DNA of 64,000 nucleotides from Hydrangea macrophylla (lineage: Eukaryota > Streptophyta > Magnoliopsida > Cornales > Hydrangeaceae): contig CM066984.1 of NCBI GenBank assembly GCA_033977485.1, positions 32,717,501-32,781,500 of the forward strand. Direction: 5' to 3'. A model generated the notes under the pieces. That model did not search any database and had not been told where the DNA came from. It worked only from the letters and a program-made list of their open reading frames with translations. Each line of letters opens with the position of its first letter. Positions within the stretch are counted from its first letter, which is position 1. Both the position numbers and the translations under genes were made by a program. Positions 31,111-42,090 of the stretch are shown piece after piece.

Positions 31111-32034
31111 TGTTTTGGCTAAAAATTAATATAATTGACCGGGCGTGCCAGGGGCTTTGTACGAAGACCCAAACGTGTAACCAAAACCGATCCCTAGATG
31201 TGGTTTGAGAAGGATCAAGCGAATGTTGGGAAGTAGGGATGACCCTTCCCTTAAGGTTCAATTACTCTGATGCGAGTAATTCGATTGAGTGATGAAACGG
31301 GTAAAGCACATGAAAAGAACTAACAATAAATATAATCAAGCGGGTAATCAAAACCAAAGCTCTTGAAACAGTAATATATAGATCAAAAAGTAGCACCAAC
31401 ATTAAATACAAAGTCAGATTGCAAATGGCAAAGGCATCACCACTAAAAGAAAAGAAAATGAAAGAAAAACACACAAGGCACTAGTACACATGCACTGCTG
31501 GAAGGACAAGGAGAGTAGTTGAAGGTATTACAAAACAAGGAAGAGAAGGAAAATTAAGTGAGCAGTGCTCGGACTGCAGCCGCAGGGGACTATTTGGCCT
31601 TGTGTGAGCCCCTTTGAATGTTGCATGACATTGTGTATATGGAAAATGATAGATGCACAACAAAAACCCACAATCAATTGCACAACCTGTTTAAAATTAT
31701 TGGACTTCGTGTTGAAAAAGCTGTACATCCATTTTTTTGTCTTTTGTGTGTACAGCTTTTTCAGCACGAAGTCCAATAATTTTAAGCAGGTTGTGCAATT
31801 GGTTGTGGGTTTTTGTTGTGCATCTATCATTGCTCTTGTGTATATATAGGGGGGTTGAAAATAACTCCTCCACTAAGTTGTCCACTTCCCCACTAAGTTG
31901 TTGGCCACTTTTCCACTAAGTTGGTACCCCACTACAAGATAACTTCCCCACTATTGCAGTTAATTTGCCACTTGTATAAAAAATAACCGGTCACAATATA
32001 AAAATATAATTTTTATATTTTAGGGTGTAAACAT
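31111..32034 (-). repeat. 5' LTR of element L, with MITE inserted
   Basis: 924 bp, made of the 718-bp LTR, a 195-bp MITE and its 10-bp duplication, and one extra A. The TATA-like CTATATATACA is at about 31839-31849 on the minus strand. The MITE begins just downstream of it in the direction of transcription. Confidence 0.88.
31641..31835. mobile_element. Mutator-type MITE in the 5' LTR of L
   Basis: 195-bp almost complete fold-back. The left arm starts GGAAAATGATAGATGCACAA. The right arm ends TGTGCATCTATCATTGCTC, and long complementary arms extend to the centre near 31735. It is flanked by TTGTGTATAT at 31631-31640 and 31836-31845, a 10-bp duplication in the 9-10 bp range of Mutator-like elements. 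The other LTR has the empty site at 29674-29683. The short open frames on both strands here are products of the inverted repeat. Confidence 0.85.
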
Positions 32035-32091
32035 ATATATATATATATTTCCATCGATACATATATATGGGGAAACTGTTATCCTATTACT

Positions 32092-32548
32092 TATTAGAGG
32101 TTTATACGAGTCGGTCGAGGTGATCATGAGTTTTTTTTATGAGCTTTTACGAGCTTTAATTTCAGTAATCGCAAGCTTTTTTCCGAGCATTTTAATGAGT
32201 TTTTTCGCGAGCCTTTAAAATTATATAGTTTAATAATATATAAATATATAGATCAGTATACAAGTCATTTATTAAACTTATTTATAAAGTTTTTTATTAT
32301 CTCTCTAAAATTATATAGTTTTATAATAGACATATATATATATATAAAGGTCAGTATATAAGCTAATTAATGAGCCTATTAATAGTTAATAAAAAAATAA
32401 AAATGTGCCTATTAACAAGCTTTTTCACGAACTTACAAACGAACCTTAATCAATTGTGTTTACGAGCTCTGTTGAACGAGTCACCCTAGTCTTTATCGAG
32501 CTAAGTCGCGAGTCCTTATTGAGCGACTCAGCTCATTTACACCCCTAC
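32092..32548. mobile_element. hAT-like non-autonomous transposon
   Basis: Flanked by the 8-bp duplication CTATTACT (32084-32091 and 32549-32556). The ends are inverted and diverged: the left reads TATTAGAGGTTTATACGAGT, and the reverse complement of the right reads GTAGGGGTGTAAATGAGCTG. A GGGGTGTAAATGAGC end and 8-bp duplications are typical of hAT-like elements in plants. It is 457 bp, AT-rich, with repeated GAGC/GCTC words and no transposase. Confidence 0.7.
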
Positions 32549-32556
32549 CTATTACT

Positions 32557-33147
32557 AGATCTAGTTGATTTTTGGATGGAAAGGATGGGAATTGAGGTTC
32601 TTGTAAAAACTTTCAAATTTTCGGAACACGGAAACTTTTTCCAATTCTAAAATTTCAATTTTCTGGAAATTTTTTCAGTTTTCTGTAGAACTTTAATTTT
32701 AGATGAAAATAACATAGAACCTTTCATTTATTATTATTATTATTATATATATATTAGAATAGGAATAAAATATATGCTTACATATTTATTATTAAAAATT
32801 CGAACTATTTTAGAATGTTTTGGAATATTTCGAACCGAAGTTGTTCGAAGTACTCCCATCGGAAGTAGTTCAGAGTATTTCAAAATTTTCAGAATTTCCT
32901 GCACCATTCCGATTCCAATTCAATTTTTTCTCAGATTTTTCGAATTTTGAAATTTTGGAAATCGAAACTACTTTTACTTTTCCAACATAGTTTTTTGAAT
33001 TTGTTTTGATCAGAATTAGAATTTTCGTTCTAACTTGACCCCTATTGTATTACACTAGATGTGAACAATGCCACAATATTAACGAGGGTAGTAAGGTAAC
33101 TTTGAATATCAACTTTTCTTTATTTTTTCTTCTTTGTTTTTTTGGGT
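32557..33147. other. AT-rich DNA, nothing firmly recognised
   Basis: Contains repeated words such as AAATTTTC and GAAATTTT in both orientations, and a right-end-like CTTGACCCC at about 33036, so it may be a decayed fold-back transposon. No ORF with a domain and no target duplication found. Confidence 0.45.
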
Positions 33148-33390
33148 TAAATGTATTTTACACCCTCAAAGTATACTTTGTTTGGCACTTTGGTCCTTAA
33201 ACAATTTTTTTTTTTACATTTTGGTCCCTCAACTAACATTTTGTGGCAGTTTGCCCCCTCTATCTCACTAAAAATGACGGAGGGGCAAAACTGCCTCAAA
33301 ATGTTAGTTGAGAGACCATAATATACATATATTATTTAGGAACCAAAATGTCAAACATGGTATAGTTTGAAGGTGCAAAATGCATATTTA
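33148..33390. mobile_element. Fold-back MITE
   Basis: About 243 bp folding into one long imperfect hairpin. The left arm contains TTTGGTCCCTCAACTAACAT and GGCAGTTTGCCCCCTC. The right arm contains GAGGGGCAAAACTGCC and ATGTTAGTTGAGAGACCATA, which pair with them. No coding content. The superfamily is uncertain (TA or TTA duplication possible). Confidence 0.75.
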
Positions 33391-34009
33391 TCATATATAT
33401 TTTTTTCTTTTCTTTTTCTTTTTGTGGTGAATTTGCATTAATGATGAAATGATATAGAATGCCATGTTAATGTGTACAATGATATCCTACTATCACATGG
33501 AGTCGGGTAGCATTTTAAATCTAGATGTAGCACACAACACAACACATTCATATGTATAGTGTATTGCATTTCAAACAGGTGAAAAGTGGATTACATATGA
33601 TTTTAGTGGAGGTGTCACCAATTAAAGTAAAGGTGTTAGAGATTGCATTTTGTTCGAAGAGACCAAAAACGTGACATGTAGAACCACTTTGTTTGGTAAT
33701 AATTTTTAGAGTTTATGAGTATGATAATATAATTTGAAAAATTAAAATAAAATTTTTGGCAAACCAAATTCAGCGTTGCTCAATCACAAAATTTGTGATT
33801 AGCCAAAATTTATCATAGGCAAGTTTTGATCATTAGCAATTTTTAGCGATTCAATCACAAAAGCAGAAGCTATGTCAATCAAAGGGTCTAAGCCACGAGT
33901 ATGAAAGCATTTTTGATTTCCCTAAATGTGATGGCTGCTAAGGTTTTTTTTTTTTTATAACAATGATGGTTGCTAAATTGACCCCTGTGTTAACAATAAT
34001 ATTGTACTC
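33391..34009. other. AT-rich DNA, nothing recognised
   Basis: No gene or clear repeat. A T run lies at about 33944-33957. Around 33770-33860 there are inverted words around TTTGTGATTAGCAA, too weak to call. Confidence 0.5.
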
Positions 34010-34616
34010 GGATTAAAACTCCACTTGGTTCATTTATCCCTTGATTTAATGAAGAAATAAAAAATAAAATGACGAAAAGAGAAAAGAATGAGAAAACAAA
34101 AAAATAAAGTTCTTAATTCAAAGATGTTATTTTTCTTTTCTTTTCCTTGATTATCATTTTTTTGAGAAAATTTTTACTTTCCAATAATAACTCGGATTAA
34201 GGCTTTGTTTGATTCTTGGATTTTTGAGGGAAAAGAAAGAAAAACATAGAGGCAAAAATGTTTTCCTTTATTTGATTAATTAATATGGAAAATGATGAGG
34301 GAACTTGGAAAGAAAATAGAATATGTTGAGAAAAAAATTTAACATTTTAAATATCGTCATTCATTTCCCTTTCTTTATTCATATATTACAATAATATTTT
34401 ACAAATTTTTATTTTTGATTTTATTTAAGCATAAAGGAAAACGCAAGGAAAAACATGAAGGAAGTAGTTAATTTACTTCTTGTTTCTCCTTCAGTACTTT
34501 TCATTTCTCTCACTAAATCCATGAACTAGTCAAAGCCTAATAAAAATAGCATTTTTCATTAATTTTTTTTTCCTTTCATTTTCTTCATTAAATCCGCAAA
34601 CCAAATGATAGGCGAA
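34010..34616. repeat. Two nested fold-back repeats
   Basis: Outer arms: CCACTTGGTTCATTTATCCC and TTGATTTAATGAAGAAA at about 34020-34057 pair imperfectly with TTCTTCATTAAATCCGCAAA and CCAAATGATAGG at 34581-34612. Inner arms: AAGGCTTTGTTTGATTCTTG (34200-34219) pairs with ATCCATGAACTAGTCAAAGC at 34518-34537. ACTCGGATTAA precedes both left arms (34007 and 34191). This probably reflects related MITEs, one inside the other. Confidence 0.5.
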
Positions 34617-35217
34617 AATATACATCGAAAAGAAAATAGTAAATGATTCACAATATTCTTTATTCTAGAAGAGTGCAAATTGATTTTCTCAAACTAGTCA
34701 TAGATTTAACAATAAGTCCATTATGCTATTTTGTTTTAGACTTAAGCACAATTAAGATCTCCAATCACACAATGACTCATAACCTAAGTGGACTCCAGTG
34801 TATTCAGGTTCTATATTCGAACATTTCCCCGTAATAAAAAGAAATTAAGATCTCCATTTAGTGAAAGGTCCTCCACACATGAACATTAAGTAATATTTCA
34901 CTGCACATATATGAATATTAAGTGAAATTTCACTAGACCGTACAAGAATATTAAGAGAAAATTTTCCTTTCAACGACTTTTTAACAATTTAATAATCAAG
35001 TTAAACTTTAAACTTTTAATAGTTACTCTAAGATTTTTCGCTTACACTTCTGAAAAAGAAAAAATGACATGTATCATCAAGAATTTCTCCATTACTTCCC
35101 GCGTAATCTATTTTCACCTTTTCCATCATCATTTAACATAACCAAGAAAAGTATATAGAATAATTTCACTTGCATCTCACCAAATTCACAAACCAAATAG
35201 AAAGCCTATTTAACCCC

Positions 35218-35218
<1 letters not shown>
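34617..35218. other. AT-rich DNA, nothing recognised
   Basis: Short repeated TATTAAGTGAAATTTCACTA-like words occur around 34890-34950. No gene found. Confidence 0.5.
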
Positions 35219-35259
<41 letters not shown>

Positions 35260-35276
35260 CCCCAAAAAAAAAAAAA
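35219..35276. repeat. Long poly-C tract followed by poly-A
   Basis: 38 consecutive C, one T, six C, then 13 A. The glycine-rich frames on the minus strand at 35166-35559 are caused by this tract. Its true length in the genome may differ, because such tracts are hard to sequence. Confidence 0.85.
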
Positions 35277-35324
35277 CAAAGTTGCTTCGACCATATATAG
35301 CTCTCCCAAACATATCTTTTTTTG

Positions 35325-35967
35325 TAAATTTTTTACGCACATTGCATAGAACTCGAAGAAGTACATGAACTACAAAAAAACAAATCATCCCAAAAGGCCA
35401 AAAAATTAGAAAATTCTGATTGTTTAACTTGATATTATATGTATCGTCTGTTTTGACAGATAAAATCAAAAAATGAGGTGCCCAATTACTTTGTTTTGTA
35501 CAATTTTCAACTTCATTTCGTAAATCTCGAAGAAATACATGAAATAAAAAAAGTATCACTCAAAAGACTAAAAAAGAGTGAGTTATGGTGGTTTAAAGTT
35601 TGACAGATGATATTATATGTCATCTATTTTGACAGATAAAATCAAAAAATGAGATTCCAAATTACTTTCTTTTGTGCAATTTTCAACTCCATTGCATAGA
35701 TCTCGAAGAAATACATAAATTAAAAAAATCACAAAAAATGAAGCTAAAAAACGAGTGAGTTATTGTGGTTTAAAGTTGACAGATAATATTAACATAATAT
35801 TAATATTATCTATCAAAACAGATAATAAAATAAAAAAATATAAGGTTGCAAATTACTTTTTTTTTGTACAACTTTCAATTCCATTGCGTGGATCTCGGAA
35901 AAATACATGAAACAAAAAAAAAAAGTCACTCAAAAAGACTAAAAAACGAGTGAGTTATGGTGGTTTA
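35325..35967. repeat. Tandem repeat, about four copies of 174-190 bp
   Basis: The landmark CTCGAAGAAATACATGAA or a close variant recurs at about 35350, 35524, 35701 and 35891. Each copy also carries TTTGACAGATAAAATCAAAA and GTGAGTTATGGTGGTTTAAA. The unit is AT-rich and non-coding. The last copy ends abruptly at the junction with copia fragment K. Confidence 0.75.
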
Positions 35968-35977
35968 AAAAGCACAA

Positions 35978-36326
35978 TCGACTATGGAATCAGAGTTCAT
36001 AGCCTTAAATAAGCGAGTGTGAGGAAGCCGAACGACTCCAGAACTTCTTAGAAGATATTCCGTTATGGCCTAAACCGGTAATGGCCATAGTTATACATTG
36101 TGACTGCAATGTGGCATCTTCCGTAGCTAAGAATACCGTGTATAATGGCAAGTCAATGCACATAAGAAGGAGACACAATACAATCCAGCAGTTGCTCTCT
36201 AGTGGTGTTATCATAATTGATTATGTAAAATCAAAGGAAAATATTGTGGATCCTCTTACGAAAGGATTGCCTAGAGATCAAGTTCAATATACGATGAAAA
36301 GAATGGGCCTAAAGCCAATACTTTGA
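35978..36326 (+). pseudogene. copia RNase H C-terminal fragment (K)
   Basis: The translation starts STMESEFIALNK, which includes the catalytic glutamate block of copia RNase H, then meets a TGA at about 36020. After a frame change the open stretch 36081-36326 gives HCDCNVASSVAKN, MHIRRRHNTIQQLL and KSKENIVDPLTKGLPRDQV, the classic end of copia Pol. The fragment is too short and broken to be functional. It is the same domain that is missing from element J. Confidence 0.85.
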
Positions 36327-37042
36327 ATCCGAACGAAAACATAACCTAGTTGACTGGAGATCCCAAGATCCAGGTCCAATAGGTAAACTAGTTGGGGAAG
36401 TTCATATTGTAAACACACATTTAATGTGACTCCATTTATGTATATTGTTCAAAGTGCGTAATAAAATTTGTCGAGGTTATGGTTTTATATTTAATGATAC
36501 TGATGAGTAGATGATAGTACTTTTAAATTGATATCACCTATATGAGAATGGAAGTGGGTCACTTCTATGAGACTTTCAAAGGCTTGGTTCTCTAAGAGTT
36601 CTCATGAATAAGGATCATGTTCAAGACCAAAATGAACACAACCGAATGAATTAACGTGTATAGGATATGTGGTTTATGTTATCTAATGTTTGTTTATACT
36701 AAAAGGTTGAACAGATCAATACTTAATGTACACTATTTCACCGAGTAAATCCAGTACATATTCACTAAGGGAAAGTTCAAGTCCAAAAGACACTCTCCTA
36801 ATGCATCGCAAATCCATGAATTGCTCTCGTAGTTTTATTGTATTTCGTTTTTGTTTAGATAGCCATAATTATTCACATGTGGGGGATTGTTAGATTCGGG
36901 GTGTGAATGGGAGCTCGTGGGAGCTTATGGGAGCTCAAGGGGATCATTAGGATGGCTATGGACTAGCTTAATGCTATGGACCAACTTAATGCTCAGGGAA
37001 AGGCTTGGAACATTAAGTTCCAAGATTTTGGCAGAGACGCTT

Positions 37043-37143
37043 TCGATCAGTCAACCGGGTCAACATATATATGATGTTTAAACAGTTTCTGGCAGAGGGG
37101 TGTTCGACCAGTCGATTGAACCCGTTTGACCGGTCGACCGGCC
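37043..37143. repeat. TCGACCGGTCGA-type palindromes in the LTR of K
   Basis: Four variants: TTCGATCAGTCAACCGGGTC near 37042, GTTCGACCAGTCGATTGAAC near 37102, and TTTGACCGGTCGACCGGCC near 37125. The first and second are each preceded by a CTGGCAGAG-like word. Same style as the clusters in A, E and F. Confidence 0.7.
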
Positions 37144-37225
37144 CAGTTTGTGGAAAGTCACAACTTTTCATGTTGAAATTTTGAATTTGTTTGAACTTCA
37201 TATGTTTTAATAACTAGTAAACATG

Positions 37226-37259
<34 letters not shown>

Positions 37260-37378
37260 TAGTCTATGAGTATTGGGACACAACCCTTTGTGCAAGGAAG
37301 TATCTCTTACCTAATAGACACCTTGATATATATACATTATAGTTAGTTATTTTGATAGAACTTTTGAATCAGATTTTC

Positions 37379-37420
37379 TCTCTTCTTCTTCTTCTTCTTC
37401 TTCTTCTTCTTCTTCTTCTA
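37379..37420. repeat. (TTC)n microsatellite
   Basis: About 13 repeats of TTC/CTT inside the LTR of K, in the part expected to be transcribed. Confidence 0.9.
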
Positions 37421-37633
37421 TCAAGAGTCTTTGACAGTAGTTCATATACACAATATTATGTAGAATATAGTTGGGTTGTTGCCTCAACTATATAGATCTT
37501 AGTATCCTCAAGAACGATACATTGTAGTTCACAAGCAACCAATTGTGGGACGTCAATTCATTTTTCGGACAATGCCTAGCGTGTTCGATCTAGTCACTGT
37601 TTTTATTAAGGCTATTATACATATTTTCCAACA

Positions 37634-38494
37634 GTTACATGATTAAAGAAGGCAGTCTGTCTCAATGAAAAGAAGCAGTACGGATCCAGGAATGACGAGA
37701 AGGGGGAAATGAGGTGAATTTTTTTTTGGGTATATTTGTAATGCCACCATTACATGTAGTTTATTACATTTTTATATTAAGTTCTGATTGCGGATTGTAA
37801 CCCGTAAAGTTTTCAATGATGGTAAAACAATTTGTGTTGAATTAAAATGATAACTTGGTAAGTGAGTGTTGGTTTAAATATCCAGGCCATGTTAGATTAT
37901 AATTAGGCCAATATTTTACTTATGCATATACAGTTTTCCAATTTTTAAGTGGTCGGATTACAATTGGGCCAACATATACTGCGGATAAAATTCTTAATTT
38001 TAAGCCTAGCTAATATTTTTTGAGAGATTGTGTTATAACAAAATAGTTTTTTTTTTCAAGGAGGGGTTCAATCTTAATAAAATTTTAATTTTTTGATATT
38101 TATGTATATAAAAGTGAAATTTTGAAAAACCTTGCAGACACCCCCTCCGCCACTGGAAAGAAGCAAAAGATGTCCCTCTGTTCAAAAGTTTTGGTTAAAA
38201 ATAAGATATAACCGTAAATTTGTCGAATCTAATGCTGTAATTGCTACCCAACTAGATAGTTATTTCATTCAAATTATATTTTGGGCAGTGGGCACCTTCT
38301 TAGGTAGGAATGAACCTTGGAATAGAAAAAAAAAATTCCTACTTTCATTTCATTCTTGTGTTTTTTATGATTAAATATAGTAGATTGAGCATTCTTTATG
38401 GAATGATAATCCCCACTTAAGCAGGTTTGAGCATTTTCTGCCAAAACCTAAGGAATGCCCATTCCATTCCCACGTGAATGACTTATCATTATAA
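37634..38494. other. Unassigned DNA between K and H
   Basis: AT-rich, no domain and no clear repeat ends. The 80-codon plus frame at 38132-38374 has no recognisable motif. Confidence 0.5.
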
Positions 38495-38499
38495 AATAT
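38495..38499. repeat. Target-site duplication of H (left)
   Basis: AATAT, repeated at 47007-47011. Confidence 0.9.
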
Positions 38500-40376
38500 T
38501 GTCACACCCCAACCCGCCCCCGCAGGCTAGGACACGTGTAACAAAGCCAACAAACCAAACAATCATTTTTAACGTTCCGAAAATAACATTTTAAAGTGAG
38601 ATACCAGGGATAAAATAGCTTTTTATCAAATAAATTAATAAAAAGAAATAAAATAAGGTTTTATAATCATTGAATGGTACATGGACAGAGTTCCCTCTAT
38701 TACAGCACCATTTCCCCCTGTTAAACAAGAAATTAAAATACCAAAATATCACCAAAACATTTGGAAAATACTTTTAAAACTTCAATCCACAATTCATATT
38801 ACAAGGATTTAATAAAAAAACTAAAACATAAACTTATCTCCGAAAATCCAAACACTAGGAATATAAATACCCATCTAAATCCATTTATATATGAACACAT
38901 TAAACAAAAAAAACAATAATCTCGAGCCATCATAGAACCCCCAAAATTCAACGCTTCTCACTGTGATGTTCGTCCGAACCTGCGTGGTCATTAGCCACAA
39001 AAATTGATTAAGCTTTCGCTTAGTGAGTACGTGGTGATAATCATGCAATTGGAGTATTTAATGATTCCTAACACCAATTAAATATTCACATCAATATATA
39101 GTCGCAGGCGTGTCAAGTAATCAATCACCATCGTATTGGACCCCTGATTCTAGGCCATTTTCACTTTTCGTCGCTTTAAAAGCGATATCACACACTCTCA
39201 TGTGACCGTAGTCAATTCGTTGTGGTCGTCACCACCGTCCCCTTTTTTCTGAGGACTTCATCATCATCCCCCTTTTCTCTGAGGAATGGGCGTCCCTTAT
39301 ATACGGGCTAAATAATGGTGATTATCAATTGACACCCTTTGACCCAAATAAGCACATAAGCAACTCAACATGTCAACATGACAATTTTAATATTTTAGAC
39401 ATGTTAAATAATAAATTATCACATGCTTTTCTACTTAATCATAAATTAAGCATTCTAAGCATTTAATAATAATTAAAAGACATTAAACATCCAATTTTGG
39501 GATTAGGACACTCACCTCACAAATAAGTCCCAAATAAGCTTAGAAACCCCAAACTCCTTCGCAAAACTAGCTCTAGGTACTCCCAATGATATTCCTACAT
39601 ATATATATCACATATATGTATCACCCCTTAAAATGGGTCGCGGAAAAACATTACCAAAATTGAAAAAGAACGACATAGAAATAACCCTCTCACCTTCACG
39701 AGTCCGAATATGGCTTCGGTTCACGAAATAGAGGTCACACGGCGAAGCTACGGCGACAAAATGGTACGAAACCCTTTATTTCTCTCTTCTTCCCCGTTGT
39801 GCCCTTCACTGTTCTAACTTGTTTTGACTTCTTTCTCTTCTTTTTGTTTTTGTGATACTCAGCGGACTTACATATCCTTATACTAAAGGATATTGTCAAA
39901 ATTTTATCATATTTTCATTTACACCCCCATAAGTTTCTAGAGTCCTATTATGAAACTCCCTAAACTTTATATTAATTATGGAATATCTATGTGGGTATAT
40001 GTCTATGTCACGTATGTGTCCAAAAAGTGGTCCCAAATATTTTATGAAATTGCTAATTAACCTACTAATTATGAATTCAATTTCTATTCGCTCTCACATA
40101 GGTACCCAAACTGGCACCATAAAAGATCATAAGTAGCAATAAAATATTAAAACAATTAAACAATTATTCATTTAATCACATAAATGCAACTACATGCAAT
40201 TCATCTAATTTGGACCTCCCGTGGGTCCCATTTCACATCTATCCAACTGTGCCCTTTTCGAAGCACTTATCACATCGGGGTAACTAGAACTTACCCAAAC
40301 ATCACATGCAATTAATTATACTAATTAATGCATGAAAAATAAATATTACTTCCATTTTCTGGGTACGGGTATTACA
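38500..40376 (-). repeat. 3' LTR of element H
   Basis: Plus-strand reading begins TGTCACACCCCAACCCGCC and ends GGGTATTACA. A minus-strand TATA-like GTATATAAGG lies near 39296-39306. The inner side meets the purine tract. Confidence 0.93.
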
Positions 40377-40396
40377 TCTCTCCCTCCCTTTTAGGA
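40377..40396 (-). other. Polypurine tract of element H
   Basis: Minus strand reads CCTAAAAGGGAGGGAGAGA directly before the 3' LTR. Confidence 0.8.
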
Positions 40397-40428
40397 AGTT
40401 TGTCCCCAAACTTTTCTTACCTCAAGGG

Positions 40429-41127
40429 TCAAAATAGGTGAGGATATTTCTCTCGGATCTCATCTTCACGTTCCCAAGTTGCCTCCTCTACTGAATGATT
40501 GCGCCATAACACCATAACTAGAGGAATGACTTTAGTTCTGAGCACCTGATCCTTCCTATCTAGGATTCGAACTGGATGTTCAACATAAGTCAAGTCTTCT
40601 CGAACCATCAACGGTTCCGGAGTGATACGGTGACTCGAATTTGATAGACAACGTCGCAACATTGAAACGTGAAACACATTATGAACATTAGCCAACTCTT
40701 CTGGTAATTCCAACCGATATGCAACTGGACCAACTCTATCCACAATCAGATAAGGCCCTACAAACCTCGGACTTAACTTGCCTCGCTTACCAAATCGTGC
40801 GATACCTTTCGAAGGCGATACTTTCAAGTAAACATAATCACCTACCTCGAATTCCAACGGTCTTCTACCTGTATCCGTGTAGCTTTTGTAACGACTCTGT
40901 GCTATTTGTAACCGTTGTTTAACTAACTTGATTTTGTCGGTATTGATTTGCACAATTTCAGGTCCTATAAGTTGTTTTTCCCCAACTTCTTTCCAACACA
41001 CCGGTGATCTACATTTTCGACCGTACAATGCCTCGTAAGGTGCCATCCCAATACTTGTCTGGAAGCTATTATTATAAGAGAATTCCACTAACGGCAAGTG
41101 GGTTTCCCAATCTGATTTAAAATCCAT
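40429..41127 (-). pseudogene. Integrase C-terminal part and chromodomain-like tail of H
   Basis: 232 codons. Begins just after a TGA at about 41128-41130. Contains the end of the integrase core (PLVEFSYNNSFQTSIGMAPY), the GPY/F-type region (KLSPRFVGPYLIVDRVGPVAYRL), NVHNVFHVSMLRR, and a C-terminal chromodomain-like segment (ILDRKDQVLRTKVIPLVMVLW, EEATWEREDEIREKYP). Such tails are known in chromoviruses, where they are thought to direct integration to heterochromatin. The TGA replaces a codon that is arginine in element G. Confidence 0.9.
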
Positions 41128-41130
41128 AAC

Positions 41131-42078
41131 ACAACCTCAAAGCATATCTTCCAGAATCTGAATAACTCGCTCGGATTGGCCATCTGTCTGAGGATGAAAT
41201 GCTGTGCTAAAATGCAAGGTCGTCCCCATTGCCTTTTGCAAACCTTCCCAAAACCTAGACACAAATCGTGTGTCTCGATCTGACACAATTGATATCGGTG
41301 CCCCATGTAATCTAACAATTTCTCTAACATAAAGCTCTGCTAACTTTGTCGGATCACAAGTCTTGATTGGCAAGAAATGAGCTGATTTAGTAAATCGATC
41401 AACGATCACCCAAATACTATCATTAGACTTAGGAGATCGTGGCAAACCTGACACAAAGTCCATCGTGATATGCTCCCATTTCCATTCTGGTATCTCCAAT
41501 GGTTGCAATTCACAAGTGGGTCGTTGATGTTCTAATTTTACTTGTTGACAAGTCGTACACTTGGCCACAAACTCGGCGACTTCCCGTTTCATACCACTCC
41601 ACCAATATACTTCCCGTAAATCTCTATACATCTTGGTACTCCCCGGATGTACAGAATACCTCGTATTGTGAGATTCTTCCATAATCTTGTCTTTCAACTC
41701 TTGGATATTAGGAACACACAGTAGATTAACATACCTCAATACATTATTCTGAAAACTGAATTCCAGCCGTCTACCCTCAGGTAATTCTTCAACTATTTTC
41801 TTGAAATTTGGGTCCAAAAGTTGACTCACCTTGATTTCTTCGATCAAGCTTGGTTGTGCCATGATAGCCGCCATTAAACCACCCTGGATTCTGGGAATTA
41901 CTTCTAATTCTAGCTGTTCAAATGCTTTTACCAATGTTGCTTGAGCTGTTAAAGAATAAACCAAATTTTCTGACGACTTTCGACTTAACGCATCGGCAAC
42001 CACATTAGCTTTACCCGGATGATACTGGATCTTCAAATCATAATCCTTCATCAATTCAAGCCATCTTCTCTGTCTCAT
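41131..42078 (-). pseudogene. RNase H end and integrase of H
   Basis: Opens after a TAG at about 42088-42090 with [20 protein letters not shown] and ADALSRK, the usual RNase H end. The integrase HHCC zinc finger follows ([26 protein letters not shown]), then the DDE core with [23 protein letters not shown] and HPQTDGQSERV. It ends at the TGA before the C-terminal part. Apart from the flanking stops the domain looks complete. Integrase acts in the nucleus to join cDNA ends to target DNA with a 5-bp stagger, which agrees with the AATAT duplication. Confidence 0.92.
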
Positions 42079-42090
42079 ATTCAGCTCTCT

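Larger units (their letters stand above)
29111..32034 (-). mobile_element. Non-autonomous LTR retrotransposon L
   Basis: LTRs at 29111-29871 and 31111-32034, with 718 bp in common (one substitution, one A-run indel). TG...CA ends, a primer site on the inner side of the right LTR and a purine tract by the left LTR show minus orientation. TATAT flanks both sides inside an AT repeat. The internal region is only about 1.24 kb, with one ORF of unknown function and no protease, RT, RNase H or integrase, so it needs a helper element. The left LTR has an extra 43 bp at its outer end, and the right LTR contains a 195-bp MITE. Confidence 0.88.
35968..37633 (+). mobile_element. 5'-truncated copia fragment K with its 3' LTR
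   Basis: Starts inside an RNase H domain without any upstream element sequence, continues through a 3' untranslated stretch (36327-36880) and a purine tract GTGGGGGAT, and ends with an LTR (36888-37633). Everything upstream of late RNase H is missing, and the join is directly to the tandem repeat. This suggests illegitimate recombination or a large deletion rather than normal integration. Confidence 0.75.
36888..37633 (+). repeat. 3' LTR of copia fragment K
   Basis: 746 bp starting TGTTAGATTCGG after a purine-rich GGGGGAT and ending TTTTCCAACA. It contains a TATATATA run near 37216-37256, a TTC microsatellite (37379-37420) and a palindromic GACCGGTCGACCGG-type cluster. No partner LTR in the window, so the right boundary rests on the end motif. 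Confidence 0.65.

Noticed and set aside
31481..31919. Several small frames on both strands around 31.5-31.9 kb
   Set aside because: The same peptides appear on both strands because the MITE is an inverted repeat. They are not genes.
35166..35559. Glycine-rich protein frames
   Set aside because: Caused by the poly-C tract read as poly-G on the minus strand.
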